Positions 23,951 through 35,600 of a stretch of DNA of 64,000 nucleotides are shown here, piece by piece. The DNA comes from Boesenbergia rotunda (lineage: Eukaryota > Streptophyta > Magnoliopsida > Zingiberales > Zingiberaceae): the NCBI GenBank assembly GCA_024364735.1, contig JAGFNQ010000295.1, forward strand, positions 571,403 to 635,402, given 5' to 3'. Each line of letters opens with the position of its first letter. The stretch's first letter is position 1. A program made the translations under genes and the position numbers. The notes under the pieces are model-generated. The model searched no databases, was not told the origin of the DNA, and saw only the letters and a list, made by a program, of their open reading frames with translations.

Positions 23951-25163
23951 AAAATCCTAGATATGATCATTGAGAGCCAAAGGGCAAGTTTCAAGAAAGA
24001 GGGATTAGGTTTTGGAAAATCTAGCAATGAAAATCTCTATCATTGCCTACTTGCTAAAGGACAATCTAAGGCAACAACCTTAGATAGGAATTAGATCCCT
24101 AAAGAGTACTTGGTCAACCCAATTAGAACATATTTCTATTGAGTACCAAAGTCAATCCTCAAGGGTTTGAGGATTTAGGTTTAGTCAACCATGTTGTTAA
24201 AATTTCAAATTTTTGAAAAATGGTTGGCTTGAGACTTTGAGGGGGAGCACTTAGCCCAAAATAGAAATTCATGATAAAATGTGCTAAATAGGGATTACTT
24301 TAGAATATCTCATAATGAATTGATTTATGATTTTATTTGTGCATATGAGATGATAGGATGATACTTATAATTCACATATGCTTGTGACATTTTGGTGATT
24401 ATGAAGTGTATCACTTTAGTGATAATAGACCAACTATGGAGAAATCAAATGTTTAATTAATGGACATCTTGCCCATAAATCATAATTGGACATTTCAAAT
24501 GTTTTAAAAATAATTCTGTATTTTATTTGCTATGACATAGATTTGGAAAACACATGTTTTTAAAACTAGGGCTTAATGTTGATTCAAAATTGAGAGTTTG
24601 TCTTGTTTTTGAATTTTGGTCAAAAAGTCAAAAATATTTAGACTTTTACGAAATCATATTTTTCCATGTTAGAGGATATTAAATGAAATATGTTTGCAAA
24701 ATTTCATGATTTTTCAGATTTTATTGTATTTTTAATGCATTTCTGAATTTCAGCTCAAAAGGCTGAAATTTGTGACTAATAAGTATCAGTCGACTAGTAC
24801 AAAGGACCAGTCGACTGAAGACACTGAGAAAGGGCAGTTTCGAAGAAACCAATCGACTGGTACCTCAGTTTTCTGATTTTTTTTTGTATTTTCAGAATTT
24901 GAAACTTTATCCTTATTTAATACCATAGGTTAACATTGTTTGATACAATCTTTTTGATGTGACAAAAGGGGAGAATTGAAGGGTTTAAGTTAGAATTTAA
25001 CTTATTTCTTCATGTATGTGCAAAAATTGAAAATCATATTATAAGACATATGTTAAGGGAGAGGATGCATGTTTATGCTTCTTAGTAAACTATGCTTCTA
25101 ATTTTCAATTGCTATATTTGTGCCTAACTTAAACATATTATCACACATCAAAAAGGGGAAGGT
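23681..25163 (+). mobile_element. internally deleted SIRE-like copia body
   Basis: After the gag remnant the sequence decays into stops. Short recognisable strings remain (ILDMIIESQRASF; GLGFGKSSN; YLVNPIRT). Protease, integrase and reverse transcriptase are absent. Copies of AGTCGACTG occur at 24788-24860. The 3' end carries a purine tract (AAAAAGGGGAAGG, 25150-25162) directly before the LTR. Confidence 0.65.
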
Positions 25164-26183
25164 TGTTGGTGTAATCGACCCAAGTTTGAACGGGTAGATC
25201 ATGGTTTTGATGCGTTGTCAGTATGATTAAGTTAGGTTTTCATGTTGATTTGTTGTTTATGTTTGAGTCTGCAGGACTTAATGAACTACACATGAGGAAT
25301 AACGGAGTGAAGCATCCGAGGGACAAGAGCCGAAGGAAGAGGACTTCAAAGGGCGAGTCAAGGAAGTAGACTTCAAAGGCATATGCGAAGCGTAGAATGG
25401 AGACAAACCGTGGGCTTGTGTGCGCATCCGAGGGACGAGAGCCGAAGGAAAGAACTTCAAGGGGCAAGCTGAGGAAGTGGACTTCAAGGCATACGCGAAG
25501 GATGAAATCCGGAAAGGAAAGAGTGAGCTTGTAAGCAGAGCAATCGATTGACAAGGGAATCAGTCGACTGACACTGCTCAGAGTGCACTATATTAGTCGA
25601 CTGGTATGATAACCAGTCGACTGATCTTTTTATAAGGTCGAACAACTAGAAGCAGTCTATTGGTCTAGGGACCAATCGACTGGTCTGTTCAAAATTCAGC
25701 CGTTAGACTAGCCGTTGGCTGGACACCAATCGACTAGCGCTAGGGGCAGTCGACTGATATCGGGGCTGAGCTGTTTGGTTAATAGCTCTCTCCACTATTT
25801 AAAGAGGAGCTTAAGACTTGAGATAGATTAGCTATTCATTGTGAAATCTTTGCTCAAGTGTTCAAGTGCTCAAGCTCCAAATCTTCCCTCTTCCTCCTAA
25901 ACCCTAGCTCACATCTTGTAAGGAGGAAGAGGCTTTGTGAGAGGTTGTTCTCCACTGAGAAGGAGAAAGCTTTAACTGGAAATAGCTGGGGAGTGATCCA
26001 CCGAAGTATCAAGGGTTTGTCCACCTCAAGGATACGCCATGGAGTAGGAGCAAGCAATCTCCGAACCACCTAAACGGTACATTGTTAGCATTGTTCTGAT
26101 TGATTGTTTAAGTTTTTGTCTGCGCTAACAATTGTAGGAAGAAAGCTATTCACCCCCTCTAGCTGGCACATCGATCTCCAACA
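25164..26183 (+). mobile_element. SIRE-like Ty1-copia 3' LTR, plus orientation
   Basis: It starts TGTTGGTGTAATCG and ends CATCGATCTCCAACA, with CACCCCCTCTAGCTGG near the end. A TATA-like TATTTAAA lies at 25796-25803, directly downstream of the palindrome array at 25546-25760. It is inverted relative to the homologous LTR at 19773-20805. There is no partner LTR in the same orientation. Confidence 0.75.
25546..25760. repeat. CAGTCGACTG hairpin array in the LTR
   Basis: Paired palindromic cores are seen. One pair, AGTCGACTGGT and ACCAGTCGACT around a six-base loop near 25596-25624, is a perfect stem. Another pair has arms CAGTCTATTGGTC and GACCAATCGACTG with loop TAGG. Stem flanks differ from those in the sister LTR. 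Confidence 0.8.
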
Positions 26184-27934
26184 ATGGGTGCGTGGTATTT
26201 TTGGCGTAATAGTCAAGGGTCAATCCCGAGAAGGTGATGACATGTATTTTTGACCCCACTATGTACCTGTTGTCTGTGTACATGCATGAACCTCCCTCTA
26301 TATTTGTGGGATCGACTCTAGGAGAGTTAATGTAGTAGATTTTTTTTCTTTAAAGATTATTGCAAGCCTTCAAAGATCATGAACAACGCTAAGAATTTTG
26401 AGAGATTCTACCCGGTGATAGCATTGAGAATTCTATTTAGTCGGTGAATAAATTTAGCTTCTCTTGAGTGAAGACTATCCTCCAAAAGTGGAAATACAAG
26501 TCTCCTCCTCGGGAATATTATCCTAAACTCTCTAATAGTAAACTCAACTTTCTCCTCAGTCCCTGTGTCAAAATAAATTTATTTCAACTCTCTATATGCA
26601 AAGTTTTATTTGCTTCAAATATCGATTTATCTAATTACTCTTAGTTTTTTAATGGTACAAATTGTTCAAAATAATGTATAATTTCTCCTATATTCAACAT
26701 CATTTAATTAAAATCTAGTATATTTTATATCAAACTGAGTACGGTCTAATTGATTCATCTTAAGTCAATTGATTGATATAAACGATCCAATTGATTCATC
26801 TTAAGTCAATTGATTGATATGAACTCCTAATCAACTGATTAAAAGGAAAAAGAGTTATACTCAATTTGATAGAAAATATACTAAATTCTAATTTAAATGT
26901 GCTAAATTTAGGAAAAATTATATTTATTTTTGGACTTTTTGTACCTATAAAAAATAAGGGCGATATTCTCTCGCGACAAATACAAGTAATCGATTATCGT
27001 TCAATTTCTAATCAATCGGAACTCCTCAATTAATTGCCTCAATCGATTAGAATAGCTCCAATCAATTATGAGCAGCTCTGATCAATTCTCAACCAACTGG
27101 GTCTGAAAAAAGTTATAGTCAATTTAATAGAAAATATATTAAATTCTAGTTAAATGATATTGAATTTAAGAGGAATTATACCTCATTTTAGACATTTTAT
27201 ACCTAAAAATAATGAAGTCAATTAAGTAAATCAGTATGTATTAAAGAATTGAAGTAAATAAAATTTAACATGCAAGGAGTGAAAATAATCTTTTTTTGAC
27301 ATGTGGATTGATAGTAAAATTTAAAATGTAAATGAAGATTTAAAGATAATTTATAGCTCCTCTTTCTCAAAGAAAAGATAGGGAAATATTCTACACCATC
27401 ATTTGCTTGCTTTAATGCTTTTTCTACCATGTGATTCACATCTCAATATCAGTTCAAAATGCTAAAGATGAAGGCTGTAAAATAGCTTATCGCATGAAAC
27501 TTTCCCCTGAAGCGGCAAAGAATTTTAGGGAGAAGACAGATGATGAATATTGGGTTAATATGTAATTACTATAATGGGCCATCATTTAAAAAGAAGACTT
27601 GGATTTGCGTTTTGTTTGTTTTGAATATTATTATTTTTCGCTCTAACCTTATCAGTGCCCTTTTTTTTCTCATGCTAGTTTTTCTGGACTTCTGATTGCC
27701 TCCTCACCTGGCTTTCATTTCTGTGTTCGTAGGATATTGGACAATCTTCCTGTTGCAGTCCCTAGATAAAGAAGAGCCGGATGTCAAATAGTAAGTTATT
27801 GTTACATATGGAAATTTTAGGGTGACATTTCGAAAATTAGGAGGGTGTAATCGCTTAAAACCATAAGTTGGGGGATTGGTTTGGATAAGCTGGAATTGGA
27901 GGGTTAAAATGTAAATGACGCAGCACTTGTACCA
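26184..27934. other. AT-rich spacer with old palindromic remnants
   Basis: No gene is supported. Between about 26750 and 27090, CAATTGATT and AATCGATT motifs recur, including a direct repeat of TTAAGTCAATTGATTGATAT. This looks like a decayed LTR of the same palindrome-rich type. Confidence 0.4.
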
Positions 27935-28259
27935 TTGTACCATCTCCTTCACCCTAAGGTTTTCGCAAGCCCACGAAGCCGACAGCCCTCATCGCCGACT
28001 CCCCACTCTCCTGTTCTTCCCCATCGATTTCGACGTCTCTCCTCGTCGCCGGCCGCTGTCTCCTTTCCGGTGCCTTCCTGTCTGATCCGGTCGTCGGCCT
28101 TGGGAGAGCCGATGTCCTCTTCCTCTCACCCGATCGCGTCTCTCTTCCACCTCTGATCGCCGGCTTCCCGATCGCCACCTCCATCGTGCCCTACCTCCAA
28201 TCGAGCCACCCATCTCCGCTAGAACCGTCATCCGAGGGTCGTCTCCTCTCCGGCAATGG
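27935..28259 (+). other. candidate first exon (plus strand), rest not found
   Basis: A GC-rich, CT-rich block typical of plant 5' exons ends in a strong donor (GCAATGG|GTAAGC). The frames are open, but the encoded peptides are proline/serine-rich without a domain. No downstream exon was recognised before the receptor-kinase gene on the other strand. It could be the start of a truncated gene or a captured promoter/exon. Confidence 0.35.
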
Positions 28260-29200
28260 GTAAGCAACTAAGCTCATTGGATGTACATTCTGTCCTCGAT
28301 CGTATCTCCTATTTATCTGTGAAAATTTTACATTATTTCTAAATGTTGTCCTTTCGTATTTTCCTTTGTCAAGAGCAATAGCTGCTTTCTTTGTACTTCG
28401 CTTCCAAACAAAATGCAGTATAGCTTGGATATTGCCATATTGAACTTAGCCCTACCTTAGCTTTCTGTCACAAGAGATTATGGTGCGTGTATTGCATACC
28501 ACATCCAAGATGACATGGATTGTCTCTCTTATCTCACCTTGTCAAACTATAGGCCAGATGTATAATTTGTAAAAGACATACAGAATTTTCAGATACTAAA
28601 TAAAGTTCACTTTGCGTCTCTCTTCCATTTCCTTTTCCTCCTCGTCTTATAGCTATGCTGCATCAATAACAAGAGAATTAAAATGATAAGGGAATAAAAA
28701 TAAATATCGATCTATTTGCATTCATAAAAAGACTGCATTACAATTGAAGCAACATATATGCTTCTTGTTTCAGTTAATTGCACTCTTCCTGGAACAACAT
28801 AGCATATTTTTTTTTTCTTCAGCTTACTGAATTCAAGAATTTAAAGTTGCAGTTCGGAATTGCATCCATCTATTTATCATTCTCAGCCGGCTTTTCATTT
28901 CTTTGTTGATTTTTTCTCTCCTTTTGCTAATATTATTATGGTATTGATTGGATATATATATTTTATATTTATTGCATAATGGTTGATCTGGTTGAGGTTG
29001 CTCATATTGATATCAAAGCCCGGATTGCCAGAAGGTCTAACTACCGACTGCGCACAAGAGCTATGGTCTTATTGAACCATGTGGGTTAAGCCTTGAACAA
29101 AAGAAGTATGAACTCTCATGTCTTGATCAAGAGAATCATATACCAGGCAGAGAAGTTTTAGTTGTAGCTAGACAATGAAGTCCTACTAGGTCGGTGGATC
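28260..29200. other. intergenic, no gene seen
   Basis: AT-rich sequence without supportable coding potential. Confidence 0.4.
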
Positions 29201-29455
29201 GAGGGAAAGAAAGTCCTGATGGGTCAAGGATCAGACATCAAACAGAAAGACTTTCCGTTTGAAGGAGCCTCTGGTCCTTTGTTTGAGAGGGGGGGGGGAT
29301 TGTTAGGGTTGCAAGGTTACAAACATAGTCCCATATTGGGAAAGATCATGGGCTTTCCAATGGTCCTTAACAGTTATGGACATGGATTTGGTGTTTGTTA
29401 CAAGGTAGCTGACAATCGCTATATGCAAAATGCTCATAATTTTAGTTTATGATGG
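29201..29455 (+). mobile_element. 3' end of a retroelement: polypurine tract and LTR start
   Basis: A purine tract (GAGAGGGGGGGGGGAT, up to 29300) is followed directly by TGTTAGGGTTGCAAGG, a typical LTR start. The upstream sequence, with repeated 'AGTCCTACTAGGTCGGTGGATCG'-type phrases, resembles the 3' internal region of plant copia elements. The LTR is truncated and no second LTR was found. Confidence 0.45.
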
Positions 29456-29693
29456 CTAATATCTAGTTTTTGCGCTTAGATCAAGGATGACCTAAATAAT
29501 CACCCCAGTTTCAAGGTCATGTATCATAAAGATTTAGCATGATAAAGCTTCTAGGTGGTTGGTTGCTCAATAGTATACAGTACCGTGCAATCCTCAACAA
29601 CAAAAAGCAATCTCAATCTTTCCACACCATTGAGGTTACATGCACGAAAATGGTGCTCAAATTAGCTACTGTACAAAGCGATTCGGATTTTGT

Positions 29694-32600
29694 CTAAACT
29701 GCATCCATCAGATGACTGTGATCATATTCTTCATCTGCAACTGATGAACTTCTCTGCAGGATCCATCTCTTCGTCTGGAGATGCGTACTGATGTCGAATT
29801 TCCTTTGACCAAGATCCCTTCGGTCACATTCCATCAGGTTGTGCAATACATCCTTCATAGAAGGCCTGAAGGCAGGATTCCTGGTTGTGCATTCTATGGC
29901 TAAACATAGCACGGTCACTATGTCATCCAAGTAGTCGGCATCTTCACTCAAGTCCTTGTCTATCAGCTTCATTACATTGCCATTCTCCCTTTGGTGGCGA
30001 GCAGCCCACCCTGCTAAGCTCTCGTATTCATCACCATCTAGTGCTTCCCTTCCCGTTGTCAGCTCCAAGAGGACCACACCAAAGCTATAAATGTCCACCT
30101 TGTTTGTGATCTTCCACGAATACCCACACTCTGCAATTGAGTAGAATTTGATCTATGAACAACAAACTGATAGAACATTGTGTTTTCTCCTAACCGCATA
30201 AATTCTAGAAACAAAATAAGAACTCGAAGAGAAAACATAATGTATATAAACATTGATTTATTGTTTCATCGAATCATGTCATAACAAAATATAAGATATA
30301 AACCGAAAGACAAGGAACCTGATTGTAGAGTCATTGTCCTTGTCGTAGCGGCGTCGGCTTAATCCCTGTGGAAGAAGATGCAGCGGAAAGAAGAAGGAGA
30401 ATCTTCCAAGGGGCTTAGATTTGACGGCGCCGTAAAGTTTCTTGTCAATGGGGAACAAGAAACTAGGTCATAAAAATCGCCTAAACCCTTGGGGACCTCC
30501 CCTTTATATAACAATCCAATTTGTTATCAGCTCATAGATAATAACAGATTGGTCTAAAGGGTTCTATACATTGTACCCGCATCCAATAATCCGAAAACTT
30601 AATAAACATAAGTTAGATCACTTTAAGGGCTCAGATTGTATTTACTTGTGCAATTTACAAATAAACTCACCTAATAGAGATAATAATAATATCCAACAAT
30701 CTCCCACTTAGGCTATATGTGAGTCGTATAGTAAATACAAGCAAAACTTTAGTTAATATCAAACTTTATGGGTACAAGATACTCCTATAAACAATCTGGT
30801 CCGTTAACTTCATTGGTATAGGACTAAAGAGGTCATAGCTACTGAATATGATCGTAACAAGCCCCAACAGTAATCACAATACCAATGCCATTAACGACAT
30901 AGATCAAGTGCGGATGTATAGAGTTGAAATTACATGAAATGTGATCAGTACATGTCAATTTCCCATTGGTCCAAAGCGACTCAAAAGAGTCTGATCATAT
31001 TTGCAAACACCTTATGCTAAACTGCAACAGCAAATCATGATCCAAATTTTATGATTCCAAAAGGATTCTGTATCATATTACAAACACCAAATGCTAAACA
31101 ACAATAGTAAATCATGATATCGTATTCAGAGCGTCAAACAAACATATGAATTCCCATTATTATTTTTTTGAACTTTAGGTACGTACAATAATCAAAATAA
31201 AAAATGTTTGTCTTTGTTAACATAGAACAATAAAATAAATACAGATTCCCACTAGATGAGTTCTTCTTCCATAAGAAGAACTCCCATATCCACAACATGA
31301 GCATGAAACACCTTGGGCACCAAGCCTTTGGTAAGTGGATCTACTAACATGGAATCTGTGCTGATGTGCTCTACCATGATCTGACGACTCTGAACTCTCT
31401 CTTTAACCGCTAGAAACTTAATGTCGATGTGCTTGGACTTCGACGAACTGCGGTTGTTCTTGGCATAAAATTCTGCAGCTTTATTATCACACTAGATCCT
31501 CAATGGCCTGTCAATGCCATCAACGATATGCAATGCTGTGATGAAGTTCCGCAGCCAAATCCCGTGATTGAGTGCTTCATAGTATGCTACTAATTCTGCC
31601 TCTATAGTAGAAGTAGCTACTAGCGTCTGCTTGACGCTCTTCCAAGATATAGCCCCTCCAGCAAGCATGAAGATATAGCCTGAAGTGAACCTCCTGCTAT
31701 CTAAGCATCCAGCAAAATCGGAGTCTGAATAACCAATCACCTCTAGATGATCTGACCTTCGATACGTGAGCATGTGTTTTTTAGTTCTTTGCAAATATCG
31801 CATCACTCTTTTAATTGCTTTCCAGTGCGCCGGTCCTGGGTTATTAACATATCTGCTTAGCATCCCAACTACAAATGTTATATCTGGTCGAGTGCAAACT
31901 TGTGCATACATGAGACTTCCGACTGCTGATGCATATGAGAATTGTTCCATCTCCTTTAATTTCAAGTTCAAGTCGCGGACACTGCTGCAAACTGAATTTG
32001 TCACCTCTTGACACAGGTGTGTCACCAAGTGTACAGTTCTGCATGCTATACCTTATAAGCACCTTCTCAATATAAGCTTGTTGTGAAAGTCCAAGAATGC
32101 CTCTTGATCGATCACGACAGAGCTGAATGCCTAGAACAAAAGATGCTTCACCAAGATCTTTTAATTCAAATTTACCAGATAGAAATGACTTGGTTTCATA
32201 CAGTAAACCCCTATTATTGCTCGCAAGCAATATATCATCCACGTACAAAATAAGTATAACAAACTTGCTCCCACTGAACTTGACATATATGCACTGATCA
32301 ACGGGATTCTCTCTAAATCCAAATGAGGTAACCACTTGATCAAATTTTCGATACCATTGACGGGATGCCTGCTTTAAACCATAAATGAACTTCTTTAATC
32401 TACATACTAGGTGCTTTGAGTCTGAGGACTCAAAGTTCTCCGATTGCACCATATATATAGACTCCTCTATGTCTCCATTGAGGAATGCAGTCTTTACGCC
32501 CATTTGATGTAGCTCCAAATCAAAATGAGCTACAAGTGTCGTGATTATCCTAAGGGAGTCTTTCGTCGACACAGGTGAAAAAGTCTCCTTATAATCATTG

Positions 32601-35600
32601 TTTTCCTTTTGAGTGAATCCCTCGACAACTAGACGAGCCTTATACCTTTCGATATTGCCCTTCGAATCTCGCTTGGTTTTAAATATCCATTTACAACCAA
32701 CGAGTTTCGAACCTTCAGGCAATTCGACAAGTTCCCAAACGTCATTGTTTGTCATAGACTTCAACTCTTCTTGCATGACGTTAATCCACCTTTCAGGGTT
32801 AGAGCATTGTTTGACTTCTTGGAAAGATGTAGGATCACTTTCCAATCCTATGTCAAACTCATGCTCTTGGAGATAAACATAATCACGAGAAACCGTGGAT
32901 CTCCGTTCCCTAGTGGATCGCCTTAAAGGCACTTGTGGTTGAGTGAGGTAATTGCTCATCCATATGAGGCAATACCCCAATCTCAGTGGAAGGTCCCTCC
33001 AATTGCATTGGAGAGGATACGGGAATATCTTGGTTCACTACTCCCACTGGACGTGCAATATTCATAATGTGTGGTATGGTAACCATACCATTACTGATTG
33101 CACTAGTAGTGACCATAGGAGGATTGCCAACGCTTTCCTCAAAAGATACTTCCCTGATTTTATCGCTCCCACTGTCCTCAATGAACTTGGCGTTTCCCGT
33201 TTCGAAGAAGGATCTATTAGATGGATCATAAAATTTATACCCCTTTGATCTTTCAGAGTAACCTACAAAATTGCAGCTAACAGTTCTTGAGTTTAGTTTT
33301 TTTTCATTAGGTTTGTAAGGCCTAGCCTCAGCTGGACAACCCCAGACGTGTAAATGTCTAATGTTAGGTTTTTTACCCGTCCACATCTCGAATGAGGTTT
33401 TAGTTACTGTTTTACTAGGTACTCTATTGAGAAGGTAAACTGCAGTCTTGAGTGCCTCACCCCACAAAGACTCCGGTAGAGAAGTGAAAGTCATCATACT
33501 TCTCACCATGTCTTTTAGGGTTCGATTGCGACGCTCAGCTACACCATTCTGACTGGGTGTACTAGCCATGGTATAGTGAGGCACAATCCCACACTCAGCA
33601 AGGTAATTTGCAAAAGGTCCTGGACGTTGTTCACCTGATCCATCATATCGATCGTAATATTCTCCTCCACGGTCGGATCAGACGGCTTTAATTTTCTTAC
33701 CTAGTTGAAGTTCAACTTCGGCTTTGAAAATTTTGAACATGTCCAAAGATTGCGACTTCTCATAAATAAGGTACAAATAGCCAAATCTAGAATAGTCATC
33801 TATGAAGCTAATAAAATATGTGTGTCCATTCCAAGATGCCTTAGGGAATGGTCCACAAATGTCCGTATGTATTAGCTCCAAAACGTCACTACAACGGCTA
33901 GCCCCTTTGTTCCTTTTGTTAGTTATCTTCCTCTTAACACACTCTATGCAAACATCAAAGTCTGACATGTCAAGGGAATCAAGAATTCCATGTGACATTA
34001 ACCTTTTTAGGCGTTGTTTGGATATATGTCCTAAACGCCTATGCCACAACATAGAAGAATTCTCGTTGGTCAATTTACGTTTCGTACCTACACTATGCAT
34101 TACTGCGTTGTCAATCGTAGGAGTAAAGGTGTTTAATTTATAAAACTTATCAACCAAGGAACTATTCCCAATCAAAATTGAATTATAGAAAATACTAAAC
34201 ATTTCATTTCCAAATGAACAAGAATAACCTGATTTGTCCAAACAAGAAATTGAAATTAAGTTTCATCTGAAAGACGGTACAATGAATGTATTCTCCAAAT
34301 CCAAATAAACATCAGTTCCTAAATAAAGCCTAAAAACACCAATAGCCTCTACTGCAGCCTTTTTTTCATTCCCCGTATAGATGTATCTTTCACCATCAAG
34401 TGGAAGTCGGCTCCTGAGACAACCTTGCATAGTGACACTTATGTGAGTAGTAGCATCAGTATCTATCCATCAAGTGTCAATGGGTACAATAGCTAAATTG
34501 ACTTCTGAACTAACAAAGTTGAGAAGTTTACCCTTCTTTACACGCCAGTTGGCGTACTTGAGGCAGTCTTTCTTCATATGACTTTTCTTCTTGCAAAAGT
34601 AACAAGTGGATTTCTTATCCTGCTTCTTTTGCTCCTTGACGCCGGGCAGAATATAGATTATTCTGGGGCGAGAAGTTTCAGAGCGATTTACGAGAAAAAA
34701 ATAAGAAAGTAATAACGAGATAAGGAATAGCTAAAACTGGGCTTAAACCTTATTGAGAAAAATAAGAACGGGAAGAGAAAAATAGAGATATAGCCGTAAC
34801 ATGGCTTAAGCGAAGCAAATTGATTCAATATCCAAAACAACTTGTCCTAAACATCATCTAAGCAGGACTTTATATAGCACTCATATCCCTAAAAAAACTC
34901 TACACTAACCAGACTTAGTCTCCTAAAATTTAAAAACAAATTTAACCGACAAAATTTAGTTTCCTAAGATTTAGGAACAAACTAAACAAAAATATATAAC
35001 CAATTAAAAAAACCCATCAAGACTTGGTTCTTAAGATTTAGGAGCAAACTAAATAAAAATATATAACCAATTAAAAAAATCCTAAATATATAAATCTGAA
35101 TATTATTTTGGATCCCCTCCTGCATCAGTCTCCCGGAGTTGAAGAGAACTCGTCCTCGAGTTCGGCGTTTCCCTGATTGATGCTGCAGTGTAAAGGTGAA
35201 CTCCTGCAAGTAATTTACCCACTTAGCTTGTCGACTACTCAACTTATGTTGATCGTTGATGTACTTCGAAGCCTCATGATCTGTGAATAAGATAAATTCC
35301 TTCTGCACGAGATAATGGTGCCAATGCTTTAAGGATTGCACAATAGCATAGAATTCCAGGTCATAGGTAGAATAATTTTTCTTTGCACCAGATAGTTTCT
35401 CACTGAAGAAGGCAATAGGGCGTCCTGATTGACTTAGAACACTATCAATGCCAATGCTAGATGCGTCACAGTTTACTTCGAACAGTTTGTCGAAATCTGG
35501 AAGTGCTAGAACAGGTGCTTTGGTCATCTTTTGTTTCACCAGCTGAAAACTAGTCATAGCTGCTTCACTCCACTTGAATTCGCGCTCCTTGAGGCACTCA

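Noticed and set aside
32613..33248. Plus-strand open frames over the copia pol
   Set aside because: Shadows of the integrase/RT frames on the minus strand.
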